DNA from: Onchidella celtica | Lineage: Eukaryota; Mollusca; Gastropoda; Systellommatophora; Onchidiidae | Assembly (NCBI GenBank): GCA_963931925.1 | Contig: OZ007580.1 | Coordinates: 9,976,001-10,040,000, forward strand | DNA length: 64,000 nucleotides | Direction of reading: 5' to 3' | Part shown: in pieces, positions 26,521 through 37,529 of the stretch | How the letters are laid out: every line of letters begins with the position of its first letter | Position numbering within the stretch: position 1 is the first letter of the stretch | Notes under the pieces: model-generated | What the model saw: the letters and a program-made list of their open reading frames with translations, nothing else | Database searches by the model: none | Told to the model about the DNA's origin: nothing | Made by a program: the position numbers and the translations under genes

Positions 26521-28263
26521 ATAATCGGTGGCTAAGGAGTGGTTATATTATAACAAAGACAAAACGTGTAAACATTAGACAGTTTGGGAAATAACATATC
26601 TTTCGATATACGGGCTGCAACGTGGCATTTCTTTTTTTATTAGTATTGTAGTGTTAAGTTTAAGTCAGTATCCCAGAGGTTGTGCTGGAACTTTCAGCAA
26701 AGTCAGACAAACGACAAATTCACCGTTGAACCATTGTTTTCTTTGCTGGTTGGCCAGACCTTGTGGACACAGGGGCGGAGCCAGGTTCTGAAGGCGGGGG
26801 GGGGGGGGGGCGAACACATTAAAAGAGCACTAAGATACATACCTAATACTTCTGAATTCGTTTTCCCTTTTTAGTTTGTACTTAAACTCAAAACACAACT
26901 GCAACCTTGTTTCTCTGTGTTCAAAATCGAAACCAGATAAAGAAAAATAAAAATAAAACACTTTTGCATTACCGCGAGCTCACAGAGATCGATAATGTAT
27001 TTAAAATAAAATCGTACTAAAATCATGGGTGTTACGTAAGTATTTTACATTCTAAACGTAAAATGAAAGCCAAATCGAAGCAGCGTGAAAATGTATGTAG
27101 CAACTATATCAGCCTCACACGCCGAGGCTCCATTATTGGAAAGTTGTCGATTACTTAATTATAATCCATCTCAGTAGCCAAGTGGAGGAGCAAAGCTAAG
27201 CCCGACAATCTGTCCTCGCCCATTGTAGTACGAAGGTAAGACTTTTCGTGCTTAACCAGAGAACTAATGAGTCAACAAACTGTTGAAAAGGCACCATTTT
27301 GAAGAATGTGATGCTCCCTTTGCAACCCCGCCCTCCTCCTCAGGCCAACTCCGCGATCCACCACTGTGTGCATGAATAATAAATAATATTCTTCCCCTCA
27401 GCATCCAGCAGGCAATATTCGTTCGTAATCAGCATCCTGGTACTAATTTATTGTCAAATTGTCGGACACTGAGAAAGCTAGAGTCCGGGGGATGGTCCAA
27501 AAATAAATTGACAGGGGCTCTCATGAAATTAGTCATCCAGTGATTTTTACTTTCAGTCAGAACATCCTCTTGAGTCAGACATTTTCTACTTCACACAAAA
27601 AGGTCAAGCAGTGTCTGCCGCAATCATTGAAGTTACATCCGTTTTGACAGTGTCAGTATCAATTTAAAAAAAAAGCTAAACCTTCCACTAATATTCTAAG
27701 CGCTTTACAAGGTGTCCCTGACAGGCTGATTCAACCATTTAATACCATCTCAACTCACAAAGAGCATACAGAGAAGCTGCCTGTTAGCAAACTGACAAGA
27801 TCTTTCCACTACCTATATGTCAGGTACCGGTTTTACAAACGGGTGGAGTGAGGAAGTTAAAGGTAAATTGTTTTCCCATAGCAACTACAGCGGACAGGTT
27901 CGAACTCGCAACTAACAAATATTGAATAGTAATAGTAGTCATTCAAGGTATTGGTTGATTAATTAATTAGTTATTTTATTGGCAGATCTTATAATAAAAA
28001 TATGAATTTGATCTCTATATTTGTTCTTCTTTTTCAATTTTACCAAACCACATTGATGACATCATCTTTCGACTCAACACCCCCCCCCCCCACCATGTCA
28101 TCACTTGTCATCATTCAAGAGACCCCCCCCCCCCTTTATGTGATGACATAATATGTGAACGGTCCCTTACCACCGTTTCTATGTCAAAGAATGCTCTAGT
28201 ATTTGAGACTCTCCCTATGATTGTAATTTTTCCCCCCGAATTACGAATTTCAGCCCAGTACTG

Positions 28264-28292
28264 ATGTGTGTGTGTGTGTGGGGGGGGGGGGG
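28264..28292. repeat. (TG)n microsatellite joined to a poly-G run
   Basis: Alternating TG runs directly into about 13 G. Low-complexity sequence with no coding meaning. Confidence 0.85.
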
Positions 28293-28557
28293 AGTTCATT
28301 GACCACAGGAAGTGCAATACTTGGCATTAATTGTCAGTTATCCCCAAATTGGCACGTCATCTAGTTCAGTCAGTTTGAAGTGCTTTGGGCATGATCCTGA
28401 GTCATACGACTTTGTTTTGAGTTGTTGTGTGAGGTTTTTACATCCTTTCTCTGAGTTTGAGTACGGAGACGAGACGTGGTCCCTCAGCAAGATGCCGACC
28501 GGAGAGTTCCTTAAAAACTAATGCCAGAAATTAGTTCGGTAACACATCGTTCCAAAA

Positions 28558-28632
28558 AGAATTCAAACTGGAGACCTCCCAATACCGATAGTCAAGTTAC
28601 AGTACTGTAACCACTGCTCTGGCAATCTTTAA
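28558..28632 (-). repeat. tRNA-like SINE head, minus strand
   Basis: On the minus strand, TTGCCAGAGCAGTGGTTACA matches an A-box-like start and CCAGTTTGAATTC a degenerate B box about 55 bases later, with TTGACTATCGG between them. This is the layout of a tRNA-derived SINE head. The stems do not pair well enough for a functional tRNA. Confidence 0.45.
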
Positions 28633-28872
28633 GGCATACTGTCTGTCAGCAAATGCTGAAGAAATTCGAAACAAACTGTCTGTATGTCAAGGGACATAGG
28701 GCCGCAGAAAGTTAAAAATTTAAATAATATCGAAGTCACAGTTGGACATGGTGTGTCGCGTGATCGACAGGGAGCAACTCTGGCGATATTATAGCAAAGG
28801 AATGAAAAAAAAAAGGAAAGAAGTCCCGGGAGATGAGGGGAGTAGTGCTCACACTGCTCATACTGAGAGAGC

Positions 28873-28873
<1 letters not shown>

Positions 28874-28932
<59 letters not shown>

Positions 28933-29067
28933 CAAAAAGAAAGAGGGGGAGGCGGGAGAGAGAGAGAAGAGGGAGAACGGGAGATGAGAGAGTCAGAGAC
29001 AGAAAGAGAGAGGGATAAGAGAGAGAAAGACAGAGAGATAGATGAGAGAGAGAGAGAGAGAGAGAGA
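28874..29067. repeat. (GA)n microsatellite region
   Basis: Long GA runs at about 28874-28928 and 29044-29067 with GA-rich sequence between. The Arg/Glu-repeat ORFs here are artefacts of the repeat. Confidence 0.9.
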
Positions 29068-29560
29068 AATTGTCCCTATGGGTTATCTCCTAGGCCATAT
29101 CAATTGCAATGTAAATATATCTTTCAACTCTTTCCCTTCAACTAGCACACCGTGTCCTTTAACCTTTTCACTAACATATCATCATAGGCAATAGTAAAAA
29201 TGACCACATAAACAATAAAAAATGGCAAAACAAACAAGAAACAGGCGCTGGAATGTAAACATTAGTATATACGGAGAAACTAAACACCAAGGCCTCCTGT
29301 CGTTTCGTTCGATTGCATGGTTGTTTTATTCAAGTCAGTGACACCAACAATAACTTGCAAGACTTAAAGGATCAGACAGTCTGAAAAGGAAAGCAACAAA
29401 GCAACAATAATATTTTCATGCTGGAAAGAGAATGGCTAACTACCAGGTAGATGGGATAAAAGTAACTTTCAGTTTCAGCATAATATAATTGTATAAACAT
29501 GGTTAGATTTCAGCTAGATAAAGTGTCACCTGTCACCTGTCGGCTTCATCGTCATCGATG
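29068..29560. other. Non-coding flank of the LINE nest
   Basis: AT-rich with no supported gene. The right end, near 29520-29560 (GTGTCACCTGTCACCTGTCGG, then a TCATCGTCATCG stretch), is probably the 3' untranslated tail of the minus-strand LINE that begins at 29561. Confidence 0.4.
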
Positions 29561-30307
29561 TTAGCTGCTACAGTGGATGTCACGACAAAATCTCCTCCAC
29601 CCAATCCTGTCCTTAGCTTTCCTAGTTAGTTCACTTATTTCCAGCTGGCTGACTTTCTTGATGTTATCGTGATATGTAATGGGTGGTCTTCCTTGTTTTC
29701 TCTTTGTTTCTGTCTTTCCTTGAAGGATTGATATCATAAGGGCCGTGCTTTTGTTTCGGGCCGCGTGGCCGATGTATTCAAGTCTTCTTTTATTTATTTC
29801 AGGTGTTATTCTTCTGGTGGTGCCAAGCTGTTCTAAGATGCTTGTATTTGTTCTCCTTTCTGTCCAACTTATTCTGAGTAGCCTTCTGTAAAGCCACATT
29901 TCAGCTGCCTCCAATCTTGTTATGTCTGCCTTTTTGAGTGTCCAGGCTTCACAACCATATAGTAGGACTGGCCAGATCAAGCACTTAAGTATGTTCACTT
30001 TGAGGTCCGTTGGTGTGCCTCTATCCTTCCAAATGTTGTTTAGTTGAACCATTTTGTGTTTTGCCATTCCTATCCTTGTTTTTATGTCCTTTGAGCAGCT
30101 TCCATCTTGCGATTTATGTGATCCTAGGTATTTGAAATCAGTCACTTTTTCTAGTGCTGTTTTGTTTACTAGTATCTCCTGGTGTTCATGGTGCCCTGTT
30201 CCAGTATGCATGACTTTCGTTTTCTTAGCATTTAGGTGTAGGCCTGCTGTCTTGCCCGCTTCATCCACTCTGTGCAACACTCTTTTCATGCTGGTGATGT
30301 TATCTGA
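29561..30307 (-). pseudogene. LINE B reverse transcriptase, C-terminal part
   Basis: The 249-residue minus-strand frame is the post-catalytic part of a non-LTR reverse transcriptase. It has the thumb-like LHLNAKKTKVM, FKYLGS, LLYGCEAWTL and RRLEYIGHAAR blocks, then GRPPITYHDN and a DRIGWRRF ending. The catalytic YADD segment is missing here and is found at 34031-34155. The two parts were one copy before a later insertion at the junction, which lies just after the YADDT codons. The copy is also 5'-truncated. An RTE-like clade is my best guess from the C-terminal pattern. Confidence 0.75.
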
Positions 30308-30503
30308 CATAAGATAAGATAAGATAAGATAAGATAAATTTTATTCGTCCTTGTACAAGGAAATTTGTTTTGATCATTGAATACATAACAATACAGTTAC
30401 AGAAGCAGAAAGTATGATACATAGCGCGCACACACACATATATACACACACACTGATAAATTAACTAAATTAACTAAATTAACAGTGCACACAATATGCT
30501 TCC
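30308..30503 (-). mobile_element. LINE A, 3' end with (TTATC)n tail
   Basis: Read on the minus strand this ends in AAGGACGAATAAAATTTATC followed by several TTATC repeats, the microsatellite tail of a non-LTR element. It abuts LINE B directly at 30307/30308, marking the insertion point. The rest of the element continues at 33756-34030. The last 13 bases (30491-30503) are one copy of the target duplication of LINE C. Confidence 0.65.
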
Positions 30504-33500
30504 GCCCGTGCAGATGCGGGGCCCTCTTGCAGAAGAGGGACAGCAAAGAATACATCTGACGTGATACTGCGTGTCGTAAGAGGCGACTAAAGGTGCAAAG
30601 GTCCTGGTCTCCCGAGAAGAGCCAGTTGGCGGTGGGCCAACTACCCACCCTGTAAAAAATAAACCAGTTACAGAAACACAAGCAAATACTTTAAATCAGT
30701 CTTTTATCTTGGGAGAAGGGGGAGCATCTGCACCTGTAGATTCAATGAAGGACAATGGACAAAGCCGAAAGGACTCCACTGGCCCGACTGCTCCTTCATC
30801 AAACAAGTCACTCCGGATTGCGTCGTGGAATGTCCGCTCCATGTATGAAGCAGGAAAGAGTGCCCAGGTTACAATGGAGATGAGGCGATACAGACTGCAC
30901 ATACTTGGAGTTAGCGAGACCCGCTGGATACAGTCCGGACTGAAACAACTTAATTCTGGGGAAAAGATTTTGTATTCTGGAAGGGAGGACAAAAAGCATA
31001 CAGAAGGGGTAGCGATCATCTTGAGCAAGCACGCCCAGAGGTCACTGAGGGGATGGGAACCCTACGGAAGGAGAATTATATTGGCATCATTTACTACAAA
31101 GAAAAAGAACATCAACATGAACATTGTGCAGATATACGCCCCAACAAATGAAGCAACCGATGAGGACAAGGACGATTTCTACAACCAGCTTCAGGAAATA
31201 GTTGACACATTGCCAAGAAAAGATGTAAACATTATAATGGGAGACGCCAATGCCAAGATAGGACAGGACAATACAGGGTATGAGGACATTATGGGGTGCA
31301 ATGGTTTGGGACAAATGAATGAGAATGGAGAGCGGTTTGCAAGTTTCTGCGCATTTAACAGCTATGTGATTGGAGGTTCAGTATTCCCACACAAGAGGAT
31401 CCATAAGGCCACTTGGATTTCACCGGATGGAGTAACTGAAAACCAGATTGACCACTTTTGCATCACCCGACGATTCAGACGCTCACTGGAGGATGTCATA
31501 GTACAGAGAGGAGCTGATGTTGGATCTGACCATCACATGCTGCTGGCAAGACTCAAACTCCGCCTCAAGAAACAAGGTACCAGAGCAGGAACAAAGAGGA
31601 GAAAGTTTCAAGTGAGCCTTCTGGATGGAGACAAGAAGGAAGAGTTCCAGCTGACACTGAGGAATAGATTCAAACCCCTTGTTGACCTCGAAGAGACAGT
31701 AGATTTGGAGACTCACTGGGCTAAGGTAAAAGGAGTATTTACATCGACATGTCAGGATGTTCTTGGGGAAAAGAAAGTGGAACACAAGGAATGGATCAGT
31801 CAAAAATCACTGGACTTGATAAGGATAAGAAGAGACCTAAAAGAACAGGTAAATGCAAGTCGTACAAGAAGCTCAAGAGTTGGTAACCAGGAAGAGTACC
31901 GAGCATCAGCTAAAGAGATCAAAAAATCAATTAAAAAAGACAAAGAGGAGTTCATAGGAATGTTAGCAGAGAAAGCAGAGAAGGCAGCAACAGGAGGACA
32001 CACGAGGATCCTCTACCAGACTACAAAGACTCTTGCTGGAAAATATGGAAAACCGGAAGTTCCTGTCAAGGATTACAACAGGCAGGCTATTTTTGGAAAG
32101 GAAGCTCAGGCAAAAAGATGGATAGAACATTTTAGTAGCCTCTTGAACAGACCTCCACCAAGCAACCCACCCGACATTCTACCCGCAAGAAATGATTTAC
32201 TGATCAGTTGCGACCCTCCGAGTAAAGCAGAGATTAATGATGCCATAAAGCAGTTAAATCGAGGCAAGGCAGCTGGACCAGACCAGATCCCACCAGAGGC
32301 GCTGAAGGCAGATGCTGCTGGGGCTGCAGAGGGTCTGCACTCACTATTCTCGAGGATTTGGATCGGAGGCAAGTTTCCAAAGGACTGGAAGGAGGGACAC
32401 CTCGTGAAGCTTCCAAAAAAAGGGGACCTCAGCAATTGTAGTAACTACAGAGGAATCACACTTCTCTCCATCCCAGGAAAGGTTTTCAATCGGATTATTC
32501 TCAAGCGAATACAGAATGCAACAGACCCAAAACTTCGTGAGGAGCAAGCTGGTTTCAGGAGTAATCGATCAACCACCGACCAGATCGCCACGCTGAGAAT
32601 TATAGTAGAGCAGTCGCTAGAGTGGAACTCCCAACTGATAGTGAACTTCCTTGACTACGAGAAGGCCTTTGATAGCATCGATAGAGAAACGCTGTGGAGA
32701 ATATTGAGACATTATGGAATCCCAGAGAAGATGGTGAATCTTATCAAGAGCATGTACGAGGGGACAAGTTGCAGAGTCGTACACGATGGTGAGCTTACTG
32801 ACACTTTGATATCAAGACTGGTGTTAGGCAGGGTTGTTTGCTGTCCCCATTTCTGTTTATTCTGGTGATTGATTGGCTTATGAAAGAAACCACCAATGGA
32901 GGAAGAAATGGCATACAATGGACCCCATGGACACAGCTGGACGATCTAGATTTTGCAGATGACTTGGCACTATTGTCGCACACACACGACCAGATGCAAG
33001 CAAAGACTACAGCTCTAAACAAAATTTCAGAATCTATTGGATTGAGGATACATCCTGCGAAGTCGAAGGTCCTAAAAATTGTTGCACCCCCAAGCGAACA
33101 AGTCAAAGTAGGAGATCAACCACTGGAAGATGTAGAGTCCTTCTGCTATCTTGGTAGTATCATTGACAATAAGGGAGGAACAGAGGCAGAAGTCAAAGCA
33201 CGAATTGGAAAGGCACAGGCAGCTTTCACATCCTTAAGCAAGATTTGGAGAACCAAGGATATATCTCTAAAAACAAAGCTGAGGATATTCAACTCGAACG
33301 TGAAGTCAGTCCTGTTGTATGGATGTGAGACTTGGAATGCGTCCCAGGCCTGCATAAAGAGAATCCAAGTTTTCATCAACAGATGTTTGAGGAAGCTACT
33401 TAAGATCAGATGGACAGACCAGGTCAGCAATGAAATTGTTTGGAAAAGAACAAGACAGAGCCCAGTCAGAGAGGAAATTGGTAGGAGGCGATGGAGATGG

Positions 33501-33742
33501 ATCGGTCACACTCTCAGGAGGCCAGGAAACAGCATCGCGAAGAAGGTATTGGATTGGAATCCCCAGGGCAAGAGATCAAGAGGAAGGCCGCGCGGAACGT
33601 GGAGAAGAGCCAGAGAAAATGATGTGCAACGAAGCGGAAAGACTTGGAATAATGTAAAGAGACTGGCCCATGATAGAGAGGGATGGAAAGTGTTTGTTGG
33701 TGGCCTATACCCTGATCCAGGGTGAGAAAGGCAATGATGATG
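30504..33742 (+). mobile_element. LINE C, near full-length RTE-like non-LTR retrotransposon
   Basis: Bounded by the 13-bp direct repeat ACAATATGCTTCC at 30491-30503 and 33743-33755. The 5' leader includes GTGTCGTAAGAGGCGACTAA, a motif common at the 5' end of invertebrate LINEs. It is followed by one long pol frame (broken once, see the ORF entry) and a 3' end of GGCAATGATGATGA, an ATG-repeat tail typical of RTE elements. The length of 3.2 kb fits a single-ORF LINE. It is inserted in opposite orientation inside LINE A, so it is the youngest member of the nest. Confidence 0.85.
30745..33725 (+). pseudogene. LINE C endonuclease-reverse transcriptase, one frameshift
   Basis: From the first ATG (30745) the frame encodes an APE-type endonuclease: SLRIASWNVRSM near the start, SETRW, IYAPTNE, MGDANAKIG and GSDHH. 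A reverse transcriptase follows, with NYRGITLL, EEQAGFR and DYEKAFD. The frame ends prematurely at 32868. The reading continues in another frame from about 32810: the TGVRQGCLLSP block, DLDFADDLALLS (catalytic DD), YLGSIID, LLYGCETW, and a GKRSRGRPRGTW-type C-terminus with stop at 33725. The break lies near a short T run around 32803 and looks like a single-base change, so the copy is probably inactive. The clade call rests on motif pattern, with RTE more likely than the I group. Confidence 0.85.
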
Positions 33743-33755
33743 ACAATATGCTTCC

Positions 33756-34030
33756 CTAACTAAAACACATTGACCTGACACGCAGGACATAATTCAACTG
33801 TGCACAGATTACGATCAAGATGACGACATTATTGTAACATCCTAGTTGATGATGGAATAAACGATTTAAAATAGCGCTCAGTTTTAGTTTTCTTTGACTA
33901 CAGCCTTAAACTTCTTACAGATCTTATATATTCCTTGTTCAGGGGATGTTTGGGGTCATTTATAATAATATTAGCTTTTTTAATACAAGCACCAGTGTAC
34001 AGCTCATCAAAATATGGCAGATCACAGATA
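33756..34030 (-). pseudogene. LINE A, C-terminal coding relic
   Basis: On the minus strand a short frame reads LYTGACIKKANIIINDPKHP and continues past stops with a KTxRYxxSFIP-like block around 33850. This is the conserved C-terminal signature of several LINE families (KANxIL, HPL, RY, SFIP). It joins LINE B at about 34030. The exact junction is uncertain by roughly ten bases and no target duplication could be seen. The copy is 5'-truncated and interrupted by LINE C. Confidence 0.65.
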
Positions 34031-34155
34031 CAAATTTTGGATGCTGTGTCATCAGCGTAGCGAAGGTTTGTGATGTTTCGGCCTCCGATCTTTATTCCCA
34101 TATCTTCTATGTCTGCGTTTCTCATGATCTGCTCAGTATAAATATTGAAAAGATA
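34031..34155 (-). pseudogene. LINE B, catalytic RT fragment (YADD)
   Basis: A minus-strand frame reads FNIYTEQIMRNADIEDMGIK and then RNITNLRYADDTA, the catalytic block of a non-LTR reverse transcriptase. It is the segment missing upstream of the frame at 29561-30307, in the same strand and order, about 3.7 kb away. It is cut on the other side by the MITE at 34156, so the copy is truncated at the fingers/palm domain. Confidence 0.75.
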
Positions 34156-34265
34156 AAGTGTACACCAATTATATTTATATTTTATAGTGAATGAAGTGTA
34201 CGCGAAGTAAATCTTATTTCAACTGAATGAACTTCATTTGGTTGAAATGTAATTGGTGTACACTT
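34156..34265. mobile_element. 110-bp MITE with perfect 16-bp terminal inverted repeats
   Basis: AAGTGTACACCAATTA at 34156-34171 is the exact reverse complement of TAATTGGTGTACACTT at 34250-34265. The interior is AT-rich and non-coding. The size and termini are those of a miniature inverted-repeat DNA transposon. The flanking bases do not give a clear target duplication, so superfamily is not assigned. Confidence 0.65.
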
Positions 34266-34410
34266 GATTCAGTTCTGTGCTGATAAAATAATTATTATGG
34301 AAAGGTAACTTTTAGTCCACCCTGTATATCAGTAACATTCTGTGGTAAGAGGAATACTTGCTCCATTCCTAAACATTATAACGGCCACAGAGAAACGGTG
34401 GGGTCGCCGA

Positions 34411-34585
34411 ATGGCAGTAAGAAAAAGTTTTATACCGGTACAGCAAACCTGGCATAAGAAATAATACCGAAAGGAGACAATAAAACGCAAACTTTTCCTT
34501 TGCATTTTATCGTGTCGTTTCGGTATTGTTTCTTAGTATCTTACGCGAGGTCTTGCTGCATACAACTTTTTCTTTTTTTGCCATA
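34411..34585. repeat. Long imperfect hairpin (foldback element)
   Basis: The left arm starts ATGGCAGTAAGAAAAAGTT and the right arm ends AACTTTTTCTTTTTTTGCCA. The arms stay complementary with few mismatches to a short loop near 34494 (left GACAATAAAACGCAAA, right TTTGCATTTTATCGTGTC). Each arm is about 80 bases. It could be a foldback MITE; a transcribed hairpin precursor is a less likely alternative. A related piece lies at 39923-40012. Confidence 0.65.
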
Positions 34586-34891
34586 TTTTGACTTTGTTCC
34601 ATTCCTAACCCGGCGTCCTTTTTTTGCTTTTGTTTTTGTCTTCAGCGCGTCCCAACCCCATACTTACTATATTATCTCTAGTAATAGGAAATGTGACACT
34701 GCTGAGGATATTTCACTGTGAGTGTGTCCTTGTCTGCGACAGCATGGTAATACAAGTATCTTCAAAACGTTAAGTATGGACCAAGACCTGCTGACTGAAC
34801 TGGATTTTTTTGGTGTACAATTGATGAAGCAAGAGTAAATGAAAGTTGGTGCAACAATAATCAACTTTTTTGTTTATCTGCACTTATGTAG

Positions 34892-35239
34892 GCAGCTGGA
34901 GCAAATCTATTTTCTATTCAGAGTGCTGGAAACATCTTGAGAATCACGGAGTATACTGCACTGTGTAGGATTTGCAAGAAAAATAACACCTTTTCTCTAT
35001 TACTGCAGCACAAACAGCCTTCAAGTTTATTTGGCATGCACATCACAAATTACTTGAAGTTCGATCTGACGGCCCTACAATTAAGCTTCATGAAAGCATT
35101 GATTGTTTGGAAAACGCATTTTCCCGAATATTTCAACACAGCAATGAGCAGACAAATCATAAATTTTCTTTATCATGATAACTGTAACGAAAAGGAAAGA
35201 GAGGAAGGCGACATGTTATTGAGATATGCTCAGATGTAG
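34892..35239 (+). CDS. Candidate terminal exon, unidentified
   Basis: After a good acceptor (TTTGTTTATCTGCACTTATGTAG) a phase-0 frame of 115 codons runs to a TAG at 35237-35239. The composition looks protein-like rather than repeat-derived (LKFDLTALQLSFMKALIVWK, EREEGDMLLRYAQM). A second acceptor at 34921 would shorten it by ten codons. The helical hydrophobic pattern faintly recalls a nuclear-receptor ligand-binding domain, but no diagnostic motif is present and I do not assign it. No matching upstream exon was found. Confidence 0.3.
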   Translation, partial: AAGANLFSIQSAGNILRITEYTALCRICKKNNTFSLLLQHKQPSSLFGMHITNYLKFDLTALQLSFMKALIVWKTHFPEYFNTAMSRQIINFLYHDNCNEKEREEGDMLLRYAQM

Positions 35240-35987
35240 AATCGCTTTCATGTTTGGCTTTTGGGGAGGGGGGGGGGCGGTTTGTTAACGTGAATTTAAT
35301 GTTTAGTTGTTTTATTACATAGAATAATGCAAATCAAATTGCCGAGGAAAGGGTAGCTTTTAAGCCCGGACCGGCCGAAGCTGGGCTATTCTGTATATAT
35401 ATATATTTATATACATACAACCCTACAGACTGAAATGTTGAGCAAAGCAATTTTTGTCAGACTGTTAAAATTGGTGAGTATTTACGAGTACTTCATTATG
35501 GAGCAGAGTCACAATATCAGTGGTGATAATGATAACACTATCAGGATCAGTTGCAACATAACACTAGTAAAATTATTTGTGTATTTTTATCTTTGCTCGT
35601 ATGCGTTAGCAAGTTAATATTGTATCGTACCCAACACTGAAATTCAGTAGATGCTTAAATGCTTAGCCTTCGGCTCTGATAATTCATAGTACATTAAATA
35701 TTAAATCAAATTTGTCACATCTGACCGAAGCTTCCATTATGGTCATTCTGCAAATATTTACACTGAATTATTCAAGGTTAGCTTCTTATATATCACAGGG
35801 TCAGAATGCATCAGGAAAACAACAGCTTAGGGCCTCTAAGCATGAAATTTCACTATTATGTCAGTTTCAGTGGCCATTGCTTTCATAATAACCGCATCTT
35901 TCATGGCATGAGGTAAGACTAAGAGGTCCACGGACAGAGCTTCTGGTAGCTTTCTTGCACTCCGTGGTTTCTTGCCTGGCGCACTGT
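35240..35987. other. Spacer downstream of receptor gene 3
   Basis: AT-rich with a poly-G run at about 35268-35277 and a TA repeat near 35395. It probably includes the 3' untranslated region of the minus-strand receptor gene 3. No supported coding sequence. Confidence 0.4.
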
Positions 35988-37312
35988 TTACCCGTCAGAT
36001 TCCCCGGATAACATAATTATCTCATATCTACCAGCCTTCAGCTGTGCCACACATGAATTATCTTCCCGGATTTTTATGAGTTCAGGACTTTTATCGGTAG
36101 ACGTTGCAATGGCATATATGTCTTTTAACTCTCTAGCATGCCAGGTTTCAGCGTAACGACCTCCATCTTCCTCACCATTAGGCGACTTGATCTGATGATG
36201 GATGGGCTCAGACAAGACGGCAAGTGGTCCATTCCTGCGCACCACATTTGAAACACCTCCATTGTTCAGATAATTTGTATCATGACGGAGCCCTGTTTTG
36301 TCCTCTAAATGCAGTGCGCCGGTTTTGCTTTCATTTTGAGGTTTTCCAGGTGCGCAAACTGGTGCTGCCAGAGCTATTTCATTTAACGAATTGACTGGGG
36401 GGTGTTTAATTTTTTTGTCTTGTGTGGAAAAGAATGTAGTGGCCATAGAATAACCTGACGTGTTTGAGTCACATTTTTGTCTCTGGTGCTGCCCAGGTTT
36501 AACCATGCCGAACCTGTCTGTAAGACTAGTCATATCCTGATCGAAGCTTTCATTTGCACACTGATCAAACATGCCGGGAATTCTGTTCTCAGAGTTGACG
36601 GTGGCAAATCCATCTGTCCAGTCATACCCACAAGGCTTCTTGCGCACTTTACCAAAGCTACCTTCCAGATGGTCATAAATTTTATTAGTGCTACTTGCTC
36701 TCCTCAGCTGCGAACTCCTTGATACCCTAGAAGATGATGGCAAATTTGGTAGTAAACTGGGAACCAAGTAACCATCGCTGTCCGTTTGAGGGTGGCTACC
36801 GAGAACCTGAAACTGGCCCTGTGTAACTTGAGATCGGAATATCGCAGGCACGTTCTCAGGCCTGTGTAGGTCATAAAATCCGAGTGAGGCATTATCGGAG
36901 GTATCCTCTTCAGGCGTGCCGACCAGGGTTGAGGGGACACGGGCAACTTCTTTTGGCCATGACGTTCGTAGATGTCTGTAGCGTCTGGATGTGGCTGAGT
37001 TGCTGATGTACTCATACTCATGACCGCGAGACTCACGGGTGCTGGAGCTCGGTGGACTGCTTGCCGGAGGGGGGAGTACAACATTGTATTGGCCGCGCCA
37101 CGCTCTCTTCCACTGAGGAAGTGATATGGCAGCTCGTATAATTACAAAGAGCCCAAGGAGTACATATAGAGTGATGATAAGTGCGTAGATGGTTAAAATA
37201 TCTTTTTCATTTGTCGATGACTCTGTGTTCTTGTTTCCTACAGTTGTGTTAATGTAAACTAAAGTGGGGCTATAGCTTTCAGTACTGGTGAATGTTCCAC
37301 CTTCATTTGAAT
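35988..37312 (-). CDS. Receptor-like single-pass membrane protein 3, terminal exon (transmembrane + tail)
   Basis: The open frame reaches back to an in-frame stop near 37370. The exon start at 37312 uses an acceptor ending CTACTTCAAAAG, chosen because it gives phase 1 and fits the upstream exon at 40385; an internal ATG at about 37331 is the alternative. About 37 extracellular residues (Thr/Ser-rich, NTT and NES-type sequons) lead to a transmembrane helix at about 38-59 and a cytoplasmic tail of about 380 residues. The tail has a proline-rich patch (LPPPASSPPSSS), EYEYISNSATSRRYRHLRTSW near 97-117, DGYLVP (Tyr about 181), IYDHL (about 212) and other tyrosines. The YRH-LR-SW block matches the juxtamembrane region of the protein at 21730-23675, so the two are paralogous. 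A signalling role is inferred. Confidence 0.68.
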
Positions 37313-37529
37313 CTTTTGAAGTAGACGTCATCCTCTTTCTTCTTACAGTGTGACTCAGCACCCCAGACTATCACTTTTAAGGCATAGATCTAATCTGGGC
37401 GGTCTTGAACAAGATTCTGTTCCAAAGCTTTTCCGCATTGGAGCTCACCAAGATAGTCAGGCCTGGATGATGTAGTTTGAAACAACAGCTGAATGCCAGA
37501 CTGTGGATGAGAGAGTTCGAGTTCAAATG

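Larger units (their letters stand above)
25387..28555. other. Intergenic or upstream intron stretch
   Basis: Contains a SINE copy (listed separately) and poly-C or poly-G runs near 25930, 26370, 26796, 28078, 28124 and 28280. The ORFs at 26145-26594 and 28111-28317 are translations of the SINE or of these runs. No exon of the receptor genes was recognised. Confidence 0.4.

Noticed and set aside
26145..26594. 149-codon plus-strand ORF with a proline run
   Set aside because: It reads through the SINE copy and a poly-C/poly-A stretch; the parallel ORF at 37477-37668 comes from another copy of the same SINE.
28742..29018. Arg/Glu repeat ORFs
   Set aside because: Translations of the GA microsatellite.
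31087..33790. Minus-strand ORFs opposite LINE C
   Set aside because: Shadows of the endonuclease-RT frame.
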